A DNA stretch of 36,171 nt from JBKJZO01 sp046715235 (GTDB lineage Bacteria; Actinomycetota; Actinomycetes; BP-191), in assembly GCA_046715235.1 (NCBI GenBank), contig JBKJZO010000095.1:1-36171 (forward strand). Reading direction: 5' to 3'. Position numbers and translations under genes: made by a program. A model generated the notes under the pieces. The model was not told the DNA's origin. It ran no database searches and was given only the letters and a program-made list of their open reading frames with translations. Of the stretch, positions 22,330-30,401 are shown piece after piece; position 1 is the stretch's first letter; each line of letters opens with the position of its first letter.

Positions 22330-23215
22330 GTGACGCTGCGATACGGCTCAAGGGCTCGCCGAAAGTGGCGGCGGCTCCTGCTGGGCGCGGTGGCCATAGG
22401 CGCGCTGGGCGTCATAGGACTCGCGATCGCCCAAACGACCGGGGGCTCGCAACAAGCGGATTCCACCGACGTGACCGATCCCGGACCGATCCACGTGCAC
22501 GGTCTGGACATAGACCCGCTGGACGACGCGCTGCTGGCAGCTACCCATACAGGGTTGTTCCGCATCGACTCGCGCGGTGACGCCGTGCGCATCGCGGATC
22601 GGTACCAGGACACGATGGGCTTCACCGTGGTTGGGCCCGGCCGGTACCTCGCGAGTGGTTCGCGAGTCCAGACCCAGTCGATTGGGGTTGATTGAAAGCC
22701 TCGACGCCGGCAAGACGTGGAACGAGCGTTCCCTCGGCGGCACTGCGGACTTTCACGGCATCGAGACCTCGGCCGGCGTGATTTACGGCTGGGACATCAC
22801 CGAGGGCCGGCTCATGGCGTCTCCGGACGGGCAGCAATGGGAGATGCGTTCGCGCGATGGCATCATCGACTTCGCCGTCTCCCCATCGGACCCCACCGCG
22901 CTTCTTGCCGTGTCTGCGACCGGCATGCTTCGGAGCGCTGATGGCGGGCGCCATTTCACGCCCGTAGAGAACGAACCCGCGGTTCATTTGCTCGACTGGG
23001 GTTCATCAGGCTTGTTCGGCACGACAGCCGAAGGAGCCGTGTTCGAAAGCGGCAACTCCGGGGCCAGCTGGGAGCACCGCGGTATCGCGGGCGGTGAACC
23101 GACCGCCTTCTCCGTCGTAGCCGAACGGCTCCTGGTCGCCGTCTCCGACGGCCGCATTCTCAGCTCTGGCAACGCGGGCGCGACGTGGGATGTTCGATAT
23201 AAACCCGCGCAGTGA
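22330..23215 (+). pseudogene. F510_1955-like BNR/sialidase-fold exported protein, frameshifted
   Basis: From the GTG at 22330 (GGAG 6 bases before), frame 1 gives an N-terminal helix and the family motif IHVHGLDIDPLDDAL, then TMGFTVVGPGRYLASG. It then stops at 22693-22695. The continuation RLGLIESLDAGKTW...FHGIETSAG...LRSADGGRHF...SSGNAGATWDV is in frame 2, running to 23215. The shift is near 22660-22680. Joined, it would be a secreted seven-blade propeller of about 290 aa with Asp-box-like DAGKTW and NAGATW repeats. Such genes often sit with copper genes. Either the gene is broken or one base is missing or added in the assembly. Confidence 0.65.
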
Positions 23216-23259
23216 CCCGACGCCCTTCCGCGGCGGGCCAAACCAAGAAGGCGAGTCGA

Positions 23260-23688
23260 ATGCGGCGCAACGCAGCACTCCTGATCGTTCTGGCCTCCGT
23301 ACTGACCGCGTGCGGCGGAGGTACCAAAGCCGATGCGCCGGCATCGACCGCTAAAGCGGCCCGACAGGTAGCGATCTCAACCACGGATGCGTTGCGTTTC
23401 GAGCCGGCCACTCTCACTGCCAAGGCCGGGGAGACCGTCGAGTTCGTTGTCACCAACTCCGGCAAGTTGGCGCACGAGTTCGCCATCGGCAGTCAGAAGT
23501 ACATGGACGATGCGGCGATGGCGCATGGCGGCGGTCACGGCGCAGACTCCGCCGAAGGCGCCGTTGTGTCAGTCCCCGCGGGTAAATCGGCGAAGCTCAC
23601 CTACACGATGCCGCAGGCAGCTCCGACGTACGCCTGCCACACCGACCGACACGACAAGGCAGGCATGGTCGGAACGGTGACCTACTGA
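23260..23688 (+). CDS. Cupredoxin-domain lipoprotein
   Basis: The product is 142 aa from ATG 23260 after AGAAGG. Lipobox LTAC (Cys18) predicts a lipid anchor on the outside of the membrane. The cupredoxin domain has AGETVEFVVTNSGKLAHEF and YACHTDRHDKAGMVG, giving the type 1 copper ligands His, Cys, His and Met. A His/Met-rich insert (MAHGGGHGAD) may hold extra copper. It could carry electrons or buffer periplasmic-side copper for the oxidase or ATPase nearby. It overlaps the convergent ATPase gene by 7 bases at the 3' ends. Confidence 0.85.
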   Translation: MRRNAALLIVLASVLTACGGGTKADAPASTAKAARQVAISTTDALRFEPATLTAKAGETVEFVVTNSGKLAHEFAIGSQKYMDDAAMAHGGGHGADSAEGAVVSVPAGKSAKLTYTMPQAAPTYACHTDRHDKAGMVGTVTY

Positions 23689-26144
23689 TTGGTGACCATG
23701 CCGACCGCCCTATTGCGGGTATCCGTGTGCGAGTCAGCTTGAGCAGGCGAGTCGGGCTGGTCGGTCGGTGATGAGGCCGGCTGCGCTGTCACGGGGAGCC
23801 GCAGCCGCTTGAGCATCAGCGCGTTGACGGCAACGATGACGCTCGAGCCCGACATCGACAGCGCGGCTATTTCCGGTCGCAGCACGAATCCGAAGGATGG
23901 CTCGAAGACACCCGCAGCGATCGGCAGCGCGATGGCGTTGTAGCCAACCGCCCAGCCGAGGTTCTGTCGCATCTTGCGCAGAGTTCCCCGGCCGATCCGC
24001 AGCGCAGCTGCAACATCGAGTGGGTCCGACCGCATCAGGACCACGTCGGCTGTCTCGATCGCGACGTCGGTCCCGGCGCCGATAGCGATGCCTAGATCGG
24101 CCTGCACAAGAGCGGGCGCGTCGTTCACCCCGTCACCGACCATGGCGACCTTGCGGCCTCCGAGCTGCAGCTCGGCTACCTTCGCGGCCTTGTCGCCGGG
24201 GAGGACCTCCGCGATGACCGTGTCGATTCCGAGTATCTCGGCGATCCGTTTCGCGGTCGCTTCGTTGTCGCCGGTGAGCATGACGACCTCGACACCTGCG
24301 TCGTGGAGTGCGACCACCGCTGCGGACGACGTATCACGGATGGCATCGGCTACCCCGAAGAGGCCGGCTCCTTTGCCGTCTATGGCCACGAGCACCGCAG
24401 TGCGCCCTCCGGCAGCCAACGTCTCTCGCCGCGCCGCCAGGGAACCCAGATCGACGCGTTCGCGTTGCATCAGCCGCAGGTTGCCGACAACCACGCGGCG
24501 TCCGTCCACGTGAGCAATGGCGCCATGACCGGGAACGTTTTCAAACTGTTCGGCGCGCAGCGCAGCTGCTCCCGTCTGGTCGAAGCGGCGAACGATCGCC
24601 TCCGCCACGGGATGCTCGGACTCGCGCTCGACCGCCGCGACCAGGCGCAGCATCTCGGCCTCGCCGATGCCTTCGGTGACGACATCGGTCACCTCGGGCT
24701 CACCCTTGGTCAGTGTGCCGGTCTTGTCCATGACGACGACCTGGATCCGGGCTGAGGACTCCAGCGCGATCGCGGTCTTGAACAGGATTCCCCGCTTCGC
24801 ACCGAGCCCGGTGCCCACCATGATCGCGGTCGGTGTCGCCAGGCCCAGCGCGTCGGGACAGGTGACGACCACGACAGTGATCGCAAACAGCATGGCGGTC
24901 GCGAAAGCCGCGCCGGCCAGCAGCCACACTCCGAGAGTGAGAGCCCCGCCGACGAGGGCGACGAGCACCAGCCAGAACGCAGCCCGATCGGCGAGCCGTT
25001 GGCCAGGAGCCTTCGAGTTCTGTGCCTCCTGCACAAGCTTCACGATCTGCGCGAGTGCGGTGTCGGAGCCGACCTTGGTGGCGCGCACCCGCAGCGTTCC
25101 GTTGATGTTGATCGTGGCGCCGATGACGCTGAAACCAGGTGCCTTGTGCACCGGCATGCTCTCGCCGGTGACCATCGACTCGTCGACCTCGCTGTCGCCG
25201 TCCTCGACCTCGCCGTCGACCGCGATCTTCGACCCGGGTCGGACCAGCATCAGATCGCCGACAGCAATCTCCGAGGTGGCGACCTCGATCTCCTGGCCGT
25301 CCCTGAGCACCACGGCTTTCGGCGGTGCCAGATCCAGCAGCGCGCGGATCGCCTCGTTGGCGCCGCCACGGGCCCGCATCTCGAACCAATGCCCAAGCAG
25401 CACGAACGCCGACAACACAGTCACGGCCTCGTAGAAGACCTCCCCACCACCCGTCAACGTGACTACCAGGGAGTAGACCCACCCGGCGCCCACCGCGACC
25501 GCGACCAAAACCATCATGTCCAGCGTGCGTGCGCGCAGGGCGCGCACCGCACCGTCGAAGAAGATCGTGTCCGCGTAGAAAATGACAGGCAAGCTCAGCA
25601 GCAGCGCCCACACGTCCTCGCGCAGACCGAACGGCACCGCCACGTCCAAACCAAGGACGTCGTGTCCGATCGGCGACCAGACCAGGATCGGGATCGCGAA
25701 TATCGCCGCGACCAGGAACCGGTTGCGCATGTCCCGCACCATGCCCGCCATCGACATGCCGCCGTGACCGCCGTGCCCCATCACCTCGTGCGGCGATCGA
25801 GCCGTCTCCCCGGCCGGTGCATGACCGTCGTGCTCGGCAGCGCCGTGGGATGCAGGTGCGTCGGCCGGTTCCGCAGCCGGATCGCACAGGTGGTTCGGCA
25901 CCACTTGGCCCGCGCAGTGATACCCACACTCGCGCACCCACGCAGCCAGCTCGGCGGCCGAGGTCGCTGCGGGATCGAACGAGACTGAAGCGCTCTGCGC
26001 AACGGGATTAACGGCCACGTCGATGACTCCTGTACGCCGACCGATAACAGCCGCCGCGCCCGCCTGCTGCGAGGCCCATTGCAACCCGCGAAGATCCAGC
26101 ACCACCGAACGCGCGGTCTCAATCGCCCCGCCGCCCGGCTTCAC
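23682..26144 (-). CDS. Heavy-metal P1B ATPase with CPD membrane motif (CopB-like)
   Basis: The product is 820 aa. The N-terminal region (10-80) has an HMA-like fold pattern without the CxxC. A His/Met-rich stretch follows (100-135, HGGHGGMSM). Then come eight helices, TGES (326-329), CPD (429-431), DKTGT (473-477), SEHP (509-512) and GDGVNDAP. All catalytic P-type motifs are intact, so it should pump ions. The transmembrane ligand motif is Cys-Pro-Asp (codon at 24852-24854) instead of CPC (Cu+) or CPH (CopB). The ion is therefore uncertain; copper is inferred from context. The GTG at 26144 overlaps the DUF2933 stop (GTGA). Confidence 0.85.
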   Translation of the reverse strand: MKPGGGAIETARSVVLDLRGLQWASQQAGAAAVIGRRTGVIDVAVNPVAQSASVSFDPAATSAAELAAWVRECGYHCAGQVVPNHLCDPAAEPADAPASHGAAEHDGHAPAGETARSPHEVMGHGGHGGMSMAGMVRDMRNRFLVAAIFAIPILVWSPIGHDVLGLDVAVPFGLREDVWALLLSLPVIFYADTIFFDGAVRALRARTLDMMVLVAVAVGAGWVYSLVVTLTGGGEVFYEAVTVLSAFVLLGHWFEMRARGGANEAIRALLDLAPPKAVVLRDGQEIEVATSEIAVGDLMLVRPGSKIAVDGEVEDGDSEVDESMVTGESMPVHKAPGFSVIGATININGTLRVRATKVGSDTALAQIVKLVQEAQNSKAPGQRLADRAAFWLVLVALVGGALTLGVWLLAGAAFATAMLFAITVVVVTCPDALGLATPTAIMVGTGLGAKRGILFKTAIALESSARIQVVVMDKTGTLTKGEPEVTDVVTEGIGEAEMLRLVAAVERESEHPVAEAIVRRFDQTGAAALRAEQFENVPGHGAIAHVDGRRVVVGNLRLMQRERVDLGSLAARRETLAAGGRTAVLVAIDGKGAGLFGVADAIRDTSSAAVVALHDAGVEVVMLTGDNEATAKRIAEILGIDTVIAEVLPGDKAAKVAELQLGGRKVAMVGDGVNDAPALVQADLGIAIGAGTDVAIETADVVLMRSDPLDVAAALRIGRGTLRKMRQNLGWAVGYNAIALPIAAGVFEPSFGFVLRPEIAALSMSGSSVIVAVNALMLKRLRLPVTAQPASSPTDQPDSPAQADSHTDTRNRAVGMVTNQ

Positions 26145-26419
26145 GATTCGTCGATGCGTTCGTGCGATCCATCAGCGCGGCGTGGTCCAGTCACCACGTG
26201 GGCCTGGTTCGTGTCAGTGCTGGAGCGTCCGCTCTCGCTATCCACGAAGTGGTCGTCGCCGTTCTCCTGCCCACCGTGCATGCCGCGCATCATGAAGAAC
26301 ATCATCAGAGGGCAGACCAGCAGGAAAAGGAGCAGCGAAACGGGAAGCCCGGCCCAGACTGCGATACCAGCCCCTGCCACAGCCATTAGTCCGTAGAGCG
26401 GATAGTTTTCCTTGCTCAT
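26141..26419 (-). CDS. DUF2933 small membrane protein
   Basis: The product is 92 aa. ATG 26419 is chosen because GGGAGG precedes it and MSKENYPLYGLM is the usual start. Two hydrophobic segments (about 8-40) end in CPLMMFFMMRGMHGG, a Met/His-rich motif typical of DUF2933. The remaining tail is polar. Such genes are found next to metal ATPases and multicopper oxidases, suggesting help with copper delivery; that role is inference. It is translated together with the downstream ATPase. DosR-type boxes lie 75-110 bp upstream. Confidence 0.78.
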   Translation of the reverse strand: MSKENYPLYGLMAVAGAGIAVWAGLPVSLLLFLLVCPLMMFFMMRGMHGGQENGDDHFVDSESGRSSTDTNQAHVVTGPRRADGSHERIDES

Positions 26420-26493
26420 GAGAGCCTCCCGGTCTATCCCGGCGAGTGCGTCCCGCCTCAAGCCAGCGTCACATCCGGGCAACTCGCCCGTCA

Positions 26494-26529
26494 GGGCCAA
26501 ACGTCCCCCGGTGTGACGCCAATCGTCCC
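26494..26529 (-). promoter_or_regulatory. Paired DosR/DevR-type boxes before DUF2933-ATPase operon
   Basis: On the minus strand the proximal box is GGGAC-GTTT-GGCCC (26507-26494). A weaker one, GGGAC-GATT-GGCGT, lies at 26529-26516. The centres are 22 bp apart, the same spacing as at the multicopper oxidase. The proximal box is 74 bp before the ATG. Confidence 0.55.
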
Positions 26530-26617
26530 GCCCAGGTGTGCCCGGGGAACGGTGCCAACATGCGCGACAGTCACCCACGCAGGGCACCAACACGATGCCT
26601 CAGCACAGGCGATGCAT

Positions 26618-26908
26618 TTAGCTGGCTGGTGAAGGGTGTACCCGTTCGGCGAGCTTCAGCAAAGGCGTAACGACCTCGGCCGGACGGTCCAACTCGTCAA
26701 GTACCCGCGAAAACTCAGCAGCAGTGAGCTCGATCCTTCGCTGCTCTTCGACGACCTGGCGCGCGCGCTCACGTGCAGCCTCGAGCATGAAGGCGCTGAG
26801 CGACTTGTGCTCCAGCTCTGCCGCGTGGCGCAGGTACTTGTCGATCTCGGGCTCGAGCCGCAAGTTGATTCGCTCGGTGCGACGGCGCCCACTCGCGTCG
26901 GTGGTCAT
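26618..26908 (-). CDS. DUF1778-type ribbon-helix-helix antitoxin
   Basis: The product is 96 aa from ATG 26908, after GAGGAGAGG. The segment RTERINLRLEPEIDKYLRHAAELEHKSLSAFML (about 9-42, in parts) is the DUF1778/TacA ribbon-helix-helix fold. The C-terminal half, including the conserved FSRVLDELDRPAE, wraps the GNAT toxin in known pairs. It should bind its own promoter, which carries several GTAC repeats just upstream. It lies downstream of the toxin gene, the reverse of the usual order. Confidence 0.85.
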   Translation of the reverse strand: MTTDASGRRRTERINLRLEPEIDKYLRHAAELEHKSLSAFMLEAARERARQVVEEQRRIELTAAEFSRVLDELDRPAEVVTPLLKLAERVHPSPAS

Positions 26909-26927
26909 TGATCCTCTCCTCTTAGCA

Positions 26928-27007
26928 GTACAAGGACTGTACTCACAGTGTACGTACTTCATACTTCGGCGTACACGTTCCCGCTCTGAATCGTACATAC
27001 CATGTAC
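26928..27007. promoter_or_regulatory. GTAC repeat array between toxin and antitoxin genes
   Basis: Seven GTAC tetramers occur in 80 bp (starting at 26928, 26939, 26950, 26954, 26971, 26993 and 27004), several within longer palindromes such as GTGTACGTAC. The gap is 104 bp and much richer in A and T than its surroundings. It probably holds a separate antitoxin promoter with multiple operator sites for the ribbon-helix-helix protein. Confidence 0.55.
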
Positions 27008-27012
27008 TCACA

Positions 27013-27522
27013 TCAGAGTAGCCCAGCCAGCTCCAACGTGCGTCGGATGTCTTGCATGGGTAGGTAGAGCATGAGCGGATTCGTCTCGAAGGGCTTGAAC
27101 CCCTTGTTCTGGTAGTACTCGGCAGCCTGCTCGTGGAGCGCGTGAACGACCATCATCCGAGCGCCGATCGCGTCCGCGACCTTGGCGGCAACGCCGAGTG
27201 CGTGCAACAGCAGAGTGCCGCCGATCCCGCCCCGCTGGCTTCTTTGATCAACGGCGAGCCGCGCTAGCAGAACTGCCGGCACCGGGGATGCACCGATGCG
27301 CGCGGGCGACGGCGACTCCGCGCGCGACACGCTGAACGCGCAGAGGCTGTAGTAGCCGAGGACTTGATCACCGTCACAGACCACGTAAGTCCGACTAGCG
27401 TCCTTGCGCTGAGACTGGCCCGCTTGCATCCGAAGCCAACGGTTCAACGACTCCTCACCGCAGTCAAAGCTAGTGCGGTCATGAAGGGACTTGTCGAACG
27501 GAACAGGCGTCGGATGTGTCAC
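27013..27522 (-). CDS. GNAT-family acetyltransferase toxin (TacT/AtaT-like)
   Basis: The product is 169 aa from the GTG at 27522. N-terminal FDKSLHDRTSFDCGEESLNRWLR is the hallmark of GNAT toxins paired with DUF1778. The acetyl-CoA loop is QRGGIGG (related to the usual Q/RxxGxG/A), and YYQNKGF is the C-terminal catalytic segment with the conserved Tyr. Known members acetylate aminoacyl-tRNA and stop translation. It lies only 18 bp after copA, so read-through from the copper operon is possible. No Shine-Dalgarno is clear. Confidence 0.85.
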   Translation of the reverse strand: MTHPTPVPFDKSLHDRTSFDCGEESLNRWLRMQAGQSQRKDASRTYVVCDGDQVLGYYSLCAFSVSRAESPSPARIGASPVPAVLLARLAVDQRSQRGGIGGTLLLHALGVAAKVADAIGARMMVVHALHEQAAEYYQNKGFKPFETNPLMLYLPMQDIRRTLELAGLL

Positions 27523-27540
27523 GACGGGCGACTATTCCAC

Positions 27541-29787
27541 TCAGGCGAGGTACGACGAGCGGAACGTCCGCAGCCGCAGCGAGTTCGTGACCACGAAGAC
27601 CGAGCTGAACGCCATCGCTGCGCCCGCGAGCAACGGGTTGAGAAGTCCCGCGGCCGCGAGCGGAATCGCCGCGACGTTGTAGGCGAATGCCCAGAACAGG
27701 TTGCCCTTGATGATCGCCAGGGTCCGTCGCGACAGCCTGATCGCGTCGGGCACAGCGCGTAGGTCGCCGGTCACCAGCGTGAGATCGCTCGCCTCGATCG
27801 CCGCATCTGTACCGGTGCCCATCGCGAGCCCGAGATCCGCCTGCGCGAGGGCAGCGGCGTCGTTGACGCCGTCGCCGACCATCGCGACGACGCGTCCCTG
27901 CCGCTGAAGCTCGCGTACGACGGCGACCTTCTCGGCGGGCAGCACCTGCGCGCGTACATCGTCGATCCCGACGGCCTCGGCGACGGAGTGCGCGGTGCGC
28001 TCGTTGTCGCCGGTGAGCAGAACCGGCCGCAATCCGAGCGAATGCAGATGGCGAACGGCGTCCGCGCTCGACGGCTTGATCTCGTCACCGACGACGAGGA
28101 TGGCCTTGGCTTCGCCGTCCCATCCCGCGACGACCGCGGTGCGCCCCTCGGCCTCGGCGGCGTCACGGGCGGTGGACAGTGCGGGGGTGAGTCGGATAGC
28201 GAAGTCGGCGGCGTACGCCGGCCTTCCGGCCACGACCGCGTGTCCCTCGACAACACCGGAAACGCCGAGTCCGGCAGCGTTGGCGAAATCGGTCACGGCC
28301 GGCAGCATGCCGACGCGCCGCTGCGCCGCGGCTGCAATCGCCTGCGCGACCGGGTGTTCGGAGGCCACCTCTAGCGCTCCGACGATGCGCAGCACATCGT
28401 CCGCCTCCACACCCGCGGCGGGCACCACCTCGTGCAGGGTCATCCGCCCGGTCGTGACGGTGCCGGTCTTGTCGAGCACGACTGTGTCGACGCGCCGGGT
28501 CGACTCCAATACGTCCGGTCCTTTGATGAGGATGCCGAGCTGTGCGCCGCGCCCGGTGCCGACGAGCAGCGCGGTCGGCGTGGCCAGACCGAGCGCGCAA
28601 GGGCAGGCGATGATCAGGACGGCTACGGCTGCGGTGAACGCCCGCGTCGCGCTGTTGCCAGTCATCAGCCAGCCCGCCAGCGTCGCCACCGACAACGCGA
28701 TCACGACGGGGACGAAGACGGCCGAAACCCGGTCGGCGAGCCGCTGCACCGGAGCCTTCGCAGACTGCGCGTCGGTGACCAGCCGGGCGATGTGCGCCAG
28801 TGCGGTGTCCGCGCCGACCCGCGTCGCTCGAACGATGAGCCGACCTCCGGCGTTGACCGTTGCCCCCGTGACGGCGTCACCCGGCCCGACCTCGACCGGC
28901 GCCGATTCTCCGGTCAGCATGCTGACGTCGACCGCGGACGTGCCCTCGGTGACGACGCCGTCGGTCGCGATCCGCTCTCCCGGGCGGACGACGAAAACGT
29001 CACCGACCATCAGCGAGTCGATGCCGACGCGCTGCTCGCGGCCGTCGCGCACGACCGCGACATCCTGCGCGCCCAACGCGAGAAGGGCGCGTAGGGCCGC
29101 GCCCGAGCGTCGCTTCGCCCGAGCCTCCAAGTAGCGGCCGAGCAGCAGGAAGACGGTGACGCCCGCGGCAACCTCGAGGTAGATCTCTGCGTGTCCGGCG
29201 TCTGCGCGCCGGGGCAGCAGGTCGACCTCCATGCGCATCCCCGGTTCGCCGGCGTCGCCGACGAAAAGCGCCCACAGAGACCACGCAAACGCCGCGAGTA
29301 CGCCGACCGAGACGAGTGTGTCCATCGTCGCTGCACGGTGGCGGGCATTGAGCGCGGCTGCTCGGTGGAAGGGCCACGCGCCCCACGTCGCGACTGGTGC
29401 GGCAAGGGTCAGCGCTGCCCACGGCCAGTAGCGGAACTGCGCCGCGGGGACCATCGACAGGACGATGACGGGGATCGTCAGAGCGGTGCTGATCAGCAGC
29501 CGGTGAAGCAGCGATGCCGCCTCGATCGATTCGGCGTCGTCTTTCAGAGCCTGCTTGGGCGGCGCCGGTAGCGCTGCGGTGTAGCCGGTCTGGGCCACCG
29601 TCTCGATGATCCGTTCGGTGTCCACGGCGGCAGGGTCGTAGGTGACCGATGCGGTCGACGTAGCGTAGTTGACGCTTGCGTTGACGCCGTCGAGCCGGTT
29701 GAGCTTCTTCTCGATGCGCGCCGCGCATGACGTGCAGGTCATCCCGCTGATGCTGAGATCAACGCGCGCATCAGTCGACGACGTCAT
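27541..29787 (-). CDS. copA: Copper-exporting P1B-1 ATPase CopA
   Basis: The product is 748 aa. One N-terminal HMA domain has GMTCTSC (15-21). Eight helices, TGES, the CPC ion motif (395-397), DKTGT (439-443), SEHP and GDGVND are present, so it is complete. It exports Cu+ from the cytosol using ATP. Its start overlaps the end of copZ by 17 bases, and the csoR-copZ-copA order is the standard actinobacterial copper operon. CsoR should repress it until Cu+ binds. The residue set differs from the CPD ATPase at 23682, so the two pumps are not redundant copies. Confidence 0.92.
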   Translation of the reverse strand: MTSSTDARVDLSISGMTCTSCAARIEKKLNRLDGVNASVNYATSTASVTYDPAAVDTERIIETVAQTGYTAALPAPPKQALKDDAESIEAASLLHRLLISTALTIPVIVLSMVPAAQFRYWPWAALTLAAPVATWGAWPFHRAAALNARHRAATMDTLVSVGVLAAFAWSLWALFVGDAGEPGMRMEVDLLPRRADAGHAEIYLEVAAGVTVFLLLGRYLEARAKRRSGAALRALLALGAQDVAVVRDGREQRVGIDSLMVGDVFVVRPGERIATDGVVTEGTSAVDVSMLTGESAPVEVGPGDAVTGATVNAGGRLIVRATRVGADTALAHIARLVTDAQSAKAPVQRLADRVSAVFVPVVIALSVATLAGWLMTGNSATRAFTAAVAVLIIACPCALGLATPTALLVGTGRGAQLGILIKGPDVLESTRRVDTVVLDKTGTVTTGRMTLHEVVPAAGVEADDVLRIVGALEVASEHPVAQAIAAAAQRRVGMLPAVTDFANAAGLGVSGVVEGHAVVAGRPAYAADFAIRLTPALSTARDAAEAEGRTAVVAGWDGEAKAILVVGDEIKPSSADAVRHLHSLGLRPVLLTGDNERTAHSVAEAVGIDDVRAQVLPAEKVAVVRELQRQGRVVAMVGDGVNDAAALAQADLGLAMGTGTDAAIEASDLTLVTGDLRAVPDAIRLSRRTLAIIKGNLFWAFAYNVAAIPLAAAGLLNPLLAGAAMAFSSVFVVTNSLRLRTFRSSYLA

Positions 29788-29974
29788 ACCCCGCCTCCTC
29801 GACGGCCGCGCGTACGGCGGACTCGTCGACCTGCTCTCCGGTCACCGTGACGTGCCCGGTCTGGAGATCGACGACGACGTCAGAGACCCCAGCGACCTTC
29901 GACACCTCACCGGTGACGGCGCTCACGCAGTGGCCGCACGTCATGCCTTCGACGGTGTAGGTGGCGGTGGTCAT
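29771..29974 (-). CDS. copZ: Copper chaperone CopZ
   Basis: The product is 67 aa, a single HMA domain with GMTCGHC (residues 10-16) and the expected beta-alpha-beta-beta-alpha-beta pattern ending EEAGYDVVD. It carries Cu+ in the cytosol and hands it to CopA. It lies between csoR (24 bp upstream) and copA (17-base overlap). Confidence 0.92.
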   Translation of the reverse strand: MTTATYTVEGMTCGHCVSAVTGEVSKVAGVSDVVVDLQTGHVTVTGEQVDESAVRAAVEEAGYDVVD

Positions 29975-29998
29975 GAACTCTCCTCGATGTCGACGTGG

Positions 29999-30280
29999 TC
30001 AGGAGCGCACGAGGCGCTCGATCGCGGCAGATGCTTCCTTGACCTTGGCCTGCGCGTCCGGCCCTCCGGCCGTGATCGCTTCGGTCACGCAGTGGTCGAG
30101 ATGACCCTCGAGCAGTCCGAGAGCGACGGACTGCAGCGCCTTCGTGGTCGCTGAGATCTGCGTCAGGATGTCGATGCAGTACTCGTCGTCGTCGACCATG
30201 CGCTGCAAGCCGCGAACCTGGCCTTCGATCCGGCGAAGGCGGTTCTGCACCTTCTTCTTGTCATCCGTGTAGCCGCGCAT
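29999..30280 (-). CDS. csoR: Copper-sensing repressor CsoR
   Basis: The product is 93 aa. ATG 30280 is chosen because GGAGGGAGAG precedes it and MRGYTDDKKKVQNRLRRIEGQV is the family start. Cu+ ligands Cys35 (DEYCIDIL), His60 and Cys64 (GHLDHC) match the Cys-His-Cys set of CsoR, not the set of RcnR or FrmR. It is an all-alpha tetramer that leaves DNA when Cu+ binds. It is the first gene of csoR-copZ-copA. Its own promoter carries a matching pseudo-palindrome. Confidence 0.92.
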   Translation of the reverse strand: MRGYTDDKKKVQNRLRRIEGQVRGLQRMVDDDEYCIDILTQISATTKALQSVALGLLEGHLDHCVTEAITAGGPDAQAKVKEASAAIERLVRS

Positions 30281-30311
30281 GGCCTCTCCCTCCGTCTGCG
30301 GAGCTACAACC

Positions 30312-30341
30312 CTTATACCCCAGCCCGGTATTCCACCACAA
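30312..30341 (-). promoter_or_regulatory. csoR promoter with overlapping CsoR-type operator
   Basis: On the minus strand TTGTGG (30341-30336), an 18-bp spacer and TATAAG (30317-30312) form a sigma-70-like promoter. The pseudo-palindrome AATACCGGGCTGGGGTATAA (30332-30313) covers the -10 element and most of the spacer and resembles CsoR operators (ATACC...GGTAT with G/C core). Repression by blocking polymerase is the simple reading. Confidence 0.6.
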
Positions 30342-30347
30342 GGCGGT

Positions 30348-30372
30348 GAACGAAATGGACTGGCGGGACGTC
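30348..30372 (+). promoter_or_regulatory. Possible ECF-type promoter before the sigma gene
   Basis: GAAC (30348-30351), 17 bp, then CGTC (30369-30372) matches the general ECF pattern GGAAC-N16/17-CGT(T/C). It lies 29 bp before the ATG, so the sigma factor may activate itself. Confidence 0.4.
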
Positions 30373-30401
30373 TCAGCAGTGTCACCGGCCAGGAGCCACA
30401 C

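Noticed and set aside
24700..25941. 413-codon minus-strand open frame
   Set aside because: It overlaps the P1B ATPase in another frame, is composed of Arg/Gly/Ala and has no domain; a shadow frame.
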